Both the position numbers and the translations under genes were made by a program. The notes under the pieces were generated by a model. That model did no database searches, was not told the origin of the DNA, and saw only the letters and a list, made by a program, of their open reading frames with translations. This document shows positions 58,529 to 64,000 of a stretch of 64,000 nucleotides of DNA, one piece after another. Within the stretch, counting starts at the first letter, position 1; each line of letters starts with the position of its first letter. Source of the stretch: Pseudoalteromonas shioyasakiensis (lineage in GTDB: Bacteria; Pseudomonadota; Gammaproteobacteria; Enterobacterales; Alteromonadaceae); the NCBI GenBank assembly GCA_013391845.1, contig CP058414.1:2280501-2344500 (forward strand), given 5' to 3'.

Positions 58529-59680
58529 CTATAAAGATTCAACCCATTTGGAAAGTTGCTGAGCTTGCTTAACTGCGTTGTAACGCTCGTTAACATGTTG
58601 CTTAGCATTTTGACCAAGTAGGTAACGCTTATGTGGAGATAATTGGTGAAATTTATAAAGCATTTTGCTAAGCCCGGAGATACTACCTGGCATACATTTC
58701 ATACCAACACTTGGGGTTACAATTTCGTTTGCTCCCATTAACGTGGTAGTGAGAACAGGAAGGCCACAAGCCATGGCTTCTTTTAAAACTAACGGGCCTG
58801 TATCACGGTCGCCATTCTCTGCGACGCAAAAAGGCGCAATAAGGGCTGAGTAGAAAATCAGGTTTGAACTAACCCAGTCATGAGGTTTTTCACCTAGAAA
58901 GCGTATATATTTACGAATACCTAACTCTTCAGCCATGTACATTAAATCGTTCAGCATTGGACCGTCCCCTACTATATCGAGGGTAATACCAAACTCTTTT
59001 GGAATATGCTTAATTGCGGGTAAAAGAAATTGAAGACCTTTCTTTTCGACAAGGCGGCCAATGAAAATCAACCGAACAGATTCATTTAGTGAAGATGGTT
59101 CAAATTTAAATTGGCTGGTATCGATACCGCAATGCAGCAATTTAACATTGCTCTTTGAAAAGCGCTTAAATTGCATAGCCATTTCTTCACAAACAGCAAT
59201 CGAAAAATCACAAAGTGCTAGTTTTGGTTTTAAATCTGCGTTGTTAACGTAAACATCATGACCGTGGCCAATAGAAGACACGGTAATGCCTGATAGTTTT
59301 GCTGCAACGATGCCGTATGCAAGTGGGCCATGCATAAAATGACAATGTAAATGGTCTATCTTTGCTGCTTTTATATAGCGTGCAATTTGATAACCATACG
59401 CAAGTAATGATTGTGTTGAAATTGATTTAAATTGAGCTGCAGTATGCGTTGCCCTTGCTAACTTATAAATGTTAAACATAGAAGGTAAGATCAATTTAAA
59501 CGCAGGTTTAGTGATTTTTTTAACTTCAATGACACTGGTTAAGTTAATCAACACACTGGTTTTTTCAAATGTAAGAACTGTCACCTTATGCCCTGCATTT
59601 AAAAGAGCTTTAATTTCCGTAACAACAAATGTTTCAGATGCAATCGGAAAGCTTGGGACCAAAATAGCAATGTGCTTCAT
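58529..59680 (-). CDS. Glycosyltransferase family 4 (colanic-acid type)
   Basis: 383 residues. The N-domain has VPSFPIASETFVVTEIKALLNAGHKVTVLT and HCHFMHGPLAYGIVAAKLSG; the C-domain has RLIFIGRLVEKKGLQFLLPAI, IVGDGPMLNDL, and a donor site reading DTGPLVLKEAMACGLPVLTT. GGAG lies 8-9 bases before the ATG. It is the first gene of the right-hand minus-strand operon, just downstream of a sigma-54-like promoter. Confidence 0.9.
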   Translation of the reverse strand: MKHIAILVPSFPIASETFVVTEIKALLNAGHKVTVLTFEKTSVLINLTSVIEVKKITKPAFKLILPSMFNIYKLARATHTAAQFKSISTQSLLAYGYQIARYIKAAKIDHLHCHFMHGPLAYGIVAAKLSGITVSSIGHGHDVYVNNADLKPKLALCDFSIAVCEEMAMQFKRFSKSNVKLLHCGIDTSQFKFEPSSLNESVRLIFIGRLVEKKGLQFLLPAIKHIPKEFGITLDIVGDGPMLNDLMYMAEELGIRKYIRFLGEKPHDWVSSNLIFYSALIAPFCVAENGDRDTGPLVLKEAMACGLPVLTTTLMGANEIVTPSVGMKCMPGSISGLSKMLYKFHQLSPHKRYLLGQNAKQHVNERYNAVKQAQQLSKWVESL

Positions 59681-59715
59681 AAAAACGCTCCTATAAAAAC
59701 TGTTATAAGAGCTAT

Positions 59716-59731
59716 GGCAAGTTCCATACCC
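59716..59731 (-). promoter_or_regulatory. Sigma-54-like promoter for the right-hand polysaccharide operon
   Basis: The minus strand reads GGGTATGGAACTTGCC. The -12 TTGC is perfect and GG/GC spacing is exactly 10 bases; the -24 element is only moderate. The predicted start is near 59705 and the first gene's ATG is at 59680 with a good SD between. Confidence 0.55.
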
Positions 59732-59781
59732 AGCAAAAAAACCGAAATATTCCCGAATTGAGATAAAAAATTACCGAAGAT

Positions 59782-59794
59782 TTGCAAAATGCAA
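59782..59794. promoter_or_regulatory. Perfect TTGCA-N3-TGCAA palindrome between divergent sigma-54 promoters
   Basis: TTGCAAAATGCAA. Its centre is 57 bases from the minus-strand promoter and 58 from the plus-strand promoter, so it could serve both as an enhancer. The flanks hold ACCGAA (59741-59746), CCCGAA (59752-59757) and ACCGAA (59773-59778), which may be further contacts. Confidence 0.6.
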
Positions 59795-59845
59795 CGCACA
59801 AAGAGAAAAGGCTGAGTAATTTAACAGAAAATACAGATTTAAAGC

Positions 59846-59861
59846 TGGCTTTTAAATTGCG
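59846..59861 (+). promoter_or_regulatory. Sigma-54-like promoter for the GT2/response-regulator pair
   Basis: TGGCTTTTAAATTGCG. -24 TGGC and -12 TTGC are perfect, and GG/GC spacing is 10 bases. The predicted start is near 59872 and the first ATG is 59901. It is the best match of the four in the locus. Confidence 0.68.
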
Positions 59862-59900
59862 TATCCTTCAATACGTAAATTAATGCTTTTGGAGCATATT

Positions 59901-60818
59901 ATGAACAGCCAAGTCAGTATTATCATTCCCAACTACAACTGTTTGCAGTATCTAGATACGTGTATTAACAGCATTTACCAGCAAAAAAATGTAAATTTTG
60001 AAATCATTATTGTTGATGATGGCTCTACAGATGGCAGCAAAGAATACCTTGAGCAACTAGCTGCTGACAAAAGTGAAGTACGCATCTTTAGCCAACAAAG
60101 AAAAGGGGTTGTCGCTGCTCGTAACCTGGCAATTACGCAAGCAAAGTCAGAGTACTTAGCTTTTTTAGATGCCGATGATTATTGGTCAGCAGATAAACTT
60201 GCAGCTCAGTTATCATTTCATAAAAAACACCCAGATTGCGTGTTAAGTTTTACTGACTACATGCATTTTAATGAAAAGAACGAAGATATAATTGGCTGTT
60301 TTGATTACTGGCCTGAGTTTAAATGCAACGAAGAAAACACAGACTTCCAATTTCTTGATAATCCAATAAGCCAAATGATCACCACCAACATTGTTGGCAC
60401 TTCGTCGGTCATGGTTAAGCGCTCTGCCATTGTTGAGGTGGGTGGTTTTGATAATAAGTTAAGTAGCGCTACCGATTTAGATTGCTGGTTAAAAATAGCT
60501 AAAAAAGGTTATGTAGGTTATTCAACCCTGTGTGCAATGCACTATCTAATGCGTGCTAACTCTATAACATCAAATAGAGAAAATAGATTAGCAGCGATGG
60601 TCGAAATTATTAATCGTAACCAATCTGTTGTATCAAACAATGAACGAAAAAAAATTAAAGCACGATTAAGTGAATGCTATGGCGAGTTCTACCGTGAACT
60701 TGGTCAGTATTCAAAAGCACTTATGTATTCAAACAGAGCCTTTTGGCTATTCCCTCATAAACGAAACTTTAAACATATGCTGTATGACTTGAAGCACTTA
60801 TTTGGAGCGCATTCATGA
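59901..60818 (+). CDS. Glycosyltransferase family 2
   Basis: 305 residues from ATG 59901, with GGAG six bases before; the frame opens at 59883 but without SD. The GT-A start VSIIIPNYNCLQYLDTCINSI, IVDDGSTDGSKEYLE, AARNLAITQAKSEYLAFLDADDYW (DXD metal site) and GGFDNKLSSATDLDCWLKIAKKG are all typical. It is divergent from the main operon but shares the regulatory region. Its stop overlaps the receiver gene (ATGA). Confidence 0.92.
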   Translation: MNSQVSIIIPNYNCLQYLDTCINSIYQQKNVNFEIIIVDDGSTDGSKEYLEQLAADKSEVRIFSQQRKGVVAARNLAITQAKSEYLAFLDADDYWSADKLAAQLSFHKKHPDCVLSFTDYMHFNEKNEDIIGCFDYWPEFKCNEENTDFQFLDNPISQMITTNIVGTSSVMVKRSAIVEVGGFDNKLSSATDLDCWLKIAKKGYVGYSTLCAMHYLMRANSITSNRENRLAAMVEIINRNQSVVSNNERKKIKARLSECYGEFYRELGQYSKALMYSNRAFWLFPHKRNFKHMLYDLKHLFGAHS

Positions 60819-61219
60819 AAAAAAACATTGTAATCATCGATGATGATGAAGCAATTTTAAGGTCGCTAAAACGGTTATTAGGTACTAACAACCATGTAAT
60901 TTGTTTCAACGACCCTCTATCGGCAATTGAGTATGCGAAAAAGAACCCAATTAGTTTAGTCATTTGTGATTTGCTTATGCCTGCAATCAGTGGTTTTGCT
61001 GTTTTAGAGGATATTAAATTGCTACAGCCGAACTGCTCTCGCCTTTTGATTACTGGCTATGCAGAGCTAGAAGCTTCTAAAAGTGCACTTAACAATAATA
61101 TAGCTAATATGATTACCGCAAAACCTTGGGATAACTTTGAACTAACTATGCTGGTTGATATATTAATTGAAAATAGTCACCTTAAATTTAATCAATGCGT
61201 AGAAAATGTGAGTTCATAG
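60815..61219 (+). CDS. Single-domain response regulator coupled to a glycosyltransferase gene
   Basis: 134 residues, receiver only: IIDDDEAILRSLKRLL, phospho-acceptor Asp52 in VICDLLMP, and lysine in AKPWDNFEL, a variant often seen in receivers of HD-GYP and related proteins. No output domain remains. It is translationally coupled to the GT2 gene under the sigma-54-like promoter, which points to feedback on the same signalling system. Confidence 0.87.
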   Translation: MKKNIVIIDDDEAILRSLKRLLGTNNHVICFNDPLSAIEYAKKNPISLVICDLLMPAISGFAVLEDIKLLQPNCSRLLITGYAELEASKSALNNNIANMITAKPWDNFELTMLVDILIENSHLKFNQCVENVSS

Positions 61220-62107
61220 TGCAGCAGTTTGTGGTCGCTGCCGTTTACTGAGTTAACACCAACATTAGATAAAGAAATGTTTTCACTCACTAAGCAGTGA
61301 TCTATTGGTAAACCCAAAACTTTTAAATCACTTAGCTGATTATTGAAAGACCAACTTGTATAAAAATCTGCGCGATTAAAGCAACTGCTTTTAGTCTTTA
61401 TAAAGTACCGTGACCAAGGTACTGTATTAAAATCACCGGCAACTAACCAACTCCCTTTCAAGTTTTTAATTTCATTACTAACTTCACTTAATACACTATT
61501 TCTCTGACTCCATAAAGTATGAGTTCTAGGTGATGGAGGATGAAAAAAAACACTATTTAACATAATGTTATTGTACAAGAAACTAAGTTTTACATAGCCA
61601 AGTTTAGGATTATCAAAGCGTTTAATTTGCCTTTGCACAATAGGTAGCTTGGAGATAACAAGAATGCCAAATGGTGCCCCTTCAACTTCAGCATAACCAA
61701 ACAAATGATATTGCGTGTTGAGTTCATCAAGCACATGGCGCTGCGTATCATTAAACTCAAACAGTACCAAGATATCATTTTGCGTACCTAAAAATTGACT
61801 GTCGATGATCTGTGCTAAGTTAGGATTGCTATATTGCAAATTTACTTGTGCGATTTTGATATCGGAATTTTTAACAGCTTCAGATGATGAGTAAGGTTTA
61901 AAGTGAAATAGAAACTAAGCCAATACTTAAAAAAACTAAACAAAAAGAAAGCTTTTTATTCCATAACAATAAAAGTATTGCAGGTAATAAGCTACATATA
62001 ATCAGCACGCCACGCAAAGCGCCTGCTAAATCAAACAGGTAACCTTCGAGTTGATTAAAAGCCAACAATATAATTAATATATAAATAACCAGTAATATTA
62101 AACGCAT
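61192..62107 (-). pseudogene. Membrane-anchored endonuclease/exonuclease/phosphatase family protein, frameshifted
   Basis: ATG 62107 opens 69 residues with about three hydrophobic helices, ending at TAA 61898. One frame over, starting near 61905, the reading continues through NSDIKIAQVNLQYSNPNLAQIIDS into a complete EEP domain (FNDTQRHVLDEL, WLVAGDFNTVPWSRYF, PIDHCLV, GSDHKLLHYEL) to 61192. The two parts fit the common TM-plus-EEP layout of about 300 residues. Loss of one base near TTTCTATTT would restore the frame. The gene overlaps the receiver gene by 28 bases. Confidence 0.75.
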
Positions 62108-62200
62108 CGCACTCCCCCCTTTGATTACTTATAGCTGCATATTTTGTTCCTTGCTGATAGATTCATATAACATAAATAGTATGATGTGTTCTTTTGTTGT

Positions 62201-62229
62201 AAAAAATTAAGCACCCGAAGGTACTTAAT
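62201..62229 (-). terminator. Rho-independent terminator after the thioesterase gene
   Basis: On the minus strand ATTAAG-x-ACC pairs with GGT-x-CTTAAT around a CGAA-type tetraloop, with one mismatch, and is followed by six T residues. It starts 24 bases after the stop at 62253. Confidence 0.7.
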
Positions 62230-62252
62230 TCACTTTAAACTTACAGTAAGTC

Positions 62253-62687
62253 TTACTCGAAACCGTTAATCATTTTATCGCAAACTACCGGAGTTGGTCT
62301 GTGGTTATCATCAACAGCAACAAACGTAAAGCTACCTGAAATAGCTAAGTGCTTGTCATCTTTGTGCATTCTTTCTAAAAAGATTTCAACGTCTACTTTA
62401 AGGCTGGTATTACCTACATGTACAACTTTAGAGATAAGCTCTGCGAATGTACCAGCCGGAATGGCTTCTTTAAAATCTACACGGTCAGACGAAATCGTTA
62501 CAAGTGGCTTACGACAAAAACGTGTAGCAGCAATAAACGCTACTTCATCCATCCACGCCAACGCGTCACCGCCAAATAAAGTATTGTGGTGGTTGGTACG
62601 GCCAGGAAAAACAGTTTTTGTTACTGATGTTGTTGAGTCAGCAATACGCTTTGCAATAATAGCGTCACGATCGATTTGTTGTGTCAT
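62253..62687 (-). CDS. Acyl-CoA thioesterase, YciA-like hotdog protein
   Basis: 144 residues, single hotdog domain. The signature HHNTLFGGDALAWMDEVAFIAATRF includes the catalytic Asp region. VTISSDRVDFKEAIPAGTFAELISKVVHVGNTSLKVDVEIF follows. It hydrolyses acyl-CoA esters; chain-length preference is unknown. The M23 peptidase stop lies 5 bases upstream of its ATG. Confidence 0.9.
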   Translation of the reverse strand: MTQQIDRDAIIAKRIADSTTSVTKTVFPGRTNHHNTLFGGDALAWMDEVAFIAATRFCRKPLVTISSDRVDFKEAIPAGTFAELISKVVHVGNTSLKVDVEIFLERMHKDDKHLAISGSFTFVAVDDNHRPTPVVCDKMINGFE

Positions 62688-62692
62688 AGTCT

Positions 62693-63511
62693 CTACTTTT
62701 TATTAGCTAATGTATCTTGCATCATTAGCGCAGGATCAAGGCGTTCATTCTTCCAATTAAAACGCCAGTCTAAATGAGGGCCAGTTACGCGACCAGTCGC
62801 GCCGATCTCAGCAATTTTATCGCCACGCTTAATTTCATCCCCTACTTTTACATCTAATTTGCTTAAATGGATGTAAGTAGAGGTAACGCCATGGCCATGG
62901 TCAAGAATTAAAGTACCACCAGAGTAATATAAGTCAGCATCAGCAAAAACCACTGTGCCGCTGACTGGGGCATACACTGGACTACCCGTTTTATTGGCAA
63001 TGTCTAATCCAAAGTGTGGTCGACGTGGTTCACCATTAAAGTAGCGCTGGCTACCATAAACACCAGAAATTCGCCCAACTGCAGGCTTATAAACGGGATC
63101 TAAAAAATAACGTAAATCAGAATTAACTTGTCTAGCTTTACGAACAGCAACAGCTTCACGGCTAATACGTTCAGACACTTCTTTAGGGGGCGAAACATAT
63201 TTTTTTGCAACACCGGTGATTTTATCAATTTTGTAATCACGCTTAGTGATCACAATTGCTTGTTCGTGGCTTACACCAGCACTATCAACCCAAGAAAGGC
63301 TATGATTTGTCTTAGCATCACGACCAAAGCCGAAAACAAACTCACCATTTGTTGAAAGCTTAAGAGACTCACCATTGAAGCTAACACTTTTAGCGCCTTC
63401 AATTTGACCTGTTACTAAACCGCCTTGAGTTAAATGTCCTTTTAATTCAACAGCACTTGCAGTTAAAGAAAACAATCCTGCAAATGCTGCTATTAGTAAT
63501 CCTTTACGCAT
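62693..63511 (-). CDS. M23 (LytM-type) metallopeptidase
   Basis: 272 residues with a Sec signal peptide (MRKGLLIAAFAGLFSLTASA). The LytM domain near residues 150-260 has the zinc site HFGLDIANKTGSPVYAPVSGTVVFA and a final GATGRVTGPHLDWRFNW. The usual HxH second motif reads HLDW, a variant. Its hydrophobic N-terminal domain precedes the catalytic one. It probably cuts peptidoglycan cross-links or regulates amidases. Its ATG overlaps the upstream stop. Confidence 0.9.
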   Translation of the reverse strand: MRKGLLIAAFAGLFSLTASAVELKGHLTQGGLVTGQIEGAKSVSFNGESLKLSTNGEFVFGFGRDAKTNHSLSWVDSAGVSHEQAIVITKRDYKIDKITGVAKKYVSPPKEVSERISREAVAVRKARQVNSDLRYFLDPVYKPAVGRISGVYGSQRYFNGEPRRPHFGLDIANKTGSPVYAPVSGTVVFADADLYYSGGTLILDHGHGVTSTYIHLSKLDVKVGDEIKRGDKIAEIGATGRVTGPHLDWRFNWKNERLDPALMMQDTLANKK

Positions 63512-64000
63512 AACTTATAGACCCCTTGCCAACCCCTTCATAAGCTGTAATTTTTACTTCTGATTCAGGGTATTGGTTTTTAACTTGTGAACTTAAGTAG
63601 TCTGCAATGCACTCAACCGTAGTATCGCAAGGTAAAATGTCGCAGCGTGACTTATCAATCGCCATTTCAAAATAGCCTTGCTGTGATGTATAAGCAAAAC
63701 ATACATCGTTATCTTGTGCTGTTACATGCTTAAGGTCTGATTTATTAATTTCATCTTCAGCTGTTGCTAAATAAATGTCTTCCCATTTATCTGCCCACTC
63801 TTTTTGTAAGCGAGGCATAGCCATACCATCAAGGCTAATACCAATTTGTGAGCGATGACCATGAATAATACGCTGACAATTACCATCGTGCTTTTTAAGA
63901 CCGTGACTATAGTGATAGTAAAAGCTTTGGCTGTGCTCTGGGTATAAATTAATTTCAATCTTTTCAATGTTGCTAGGTAACTCAGGCATAATAGTTTTAA
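63504..64000 (-). CDS. 6-pyruvoyl-tetrahydropterin synthase/QueD-like protein, partial at the window edge
   Basis: The reverse strand is open through the edge of the window; the first in-window ATG is 63989 but it has no SD, and the codons before it (KTI) are open. The visible 161 residues hold HYSHGLKKHDGNCQRIIHGHR, with the zinc-type histidines, and the end ITAYEGVGKGSISYA. I recall longer two-part homologues in Alteromonadales, so the N-terminal half is probably outside. The likely pathway is queuosine or pterin synthesis. Confidence 0.75.
   Translation of the reverse strand, partial: KTIMPELPSNIEKIEINLYPEHSQSFYYHYSHGLKKHDGNCQRIIHGHRSQIGISLDGMAMPRLQKEWADKWEDIYLATAEDEINKSDLKHVTAQDNDVCFAYTSQQGYFEMAIDKSRCDILPCDTTVECIADYLSSQVKNQYPESEVKITAYEGVGKGSISYA

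Noticed and set aside
1..64000. CRISPR arrays, tRNA or rRNA genes, prophage or toxin-antitoxin modules
   Set aside because: No regularly spaced repeats, no cloverleaf or rRNA sequence, and no phage or toxin gene families were seen in reading the window.

Overview
The window looks like chromosome from a low-GC marine gammaproteobacterium, most likely Pseudoalteromonas or a close Alteromonadales relative. The bio, htpX, purEK, ggt, maeA and rhombosortase proteins all have gammaproteobacterial form. Intergenic DNA carries an ATACCAAT-bounded short repeat, and no rRNA, tRNA, CRISPR array or complete IS element was seen.

Region 1 (1-27.6 kb) is ordinary housekeeping and metabolism: a divergent biotin locus (bioA fragment / bioBFCD) around a BirA-type operator, htpX, small enzymes, a porin, a TetR gene with tandem operators, a YbiT-type ABC-F gene that seems to lack a normal start codon, purEK, a YeiH-type transporter, secreted hydrolases, rhombosortase, ggt, maeA, SIMPL and DUF2254 proteins, and a MAPEG / binding-protein / sulfotransferase cluster.

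Region 2 (about 27.97-34.05 kb) is anomalous. miaE, a small secreted-protein gene, a metallophosphoesterase, an ABC-F gene, moxR and a DUF58 gene are all broken, mostly by one-base length changes in mononucleotide runs. The stitched translations still look like normal conserved proteins. This is either a patch of poor sequence or a very recent cluster of pseudogenes. The genes on both sides are intact.

Region 3 (37.8-61.2 kb) is the most interesting part: an exopolysaccharide locus whose gene content and regulators match the syp symbiosis/biofilm locus of Vibrio fischeri, but rearranged. On the minus strand, reading right to left, it runs glycosyltransferase, flippase, ligase, acyltransferase, glycosyltransferase, terminator, chain-length protein, glycosyltransferase, fused GT2/sugar-phosphate transferase. 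It continues with STAS protein, OmpA lipoprotein, multi-SLBB export protein, degenerate BY-kinase-like ATPase, RsbW-REC-PP2C protein and sigma-54 response regulator. A hybrid histidine kinase and a free-standing Hpt protein lie just beyond. I see four sigma-54-like promoters, and near them a 13-bp palindrome TTGCA-N3-TGCAA (two perfect copies, two with one mismatch). It is a candidate binding site for the locus's own activator. One perfect copy lies midway between two divergent sigma-54 promoters.

Region 4 (61.2-64 kb) has a frameshifted endonuclease/phosphatase gene, a YciA-like thioesterase, an M23 peptidase and the C-terminal part of a 6-pyruvoyl-tetrahydropterin-synthase-like gene cut by the window edge.
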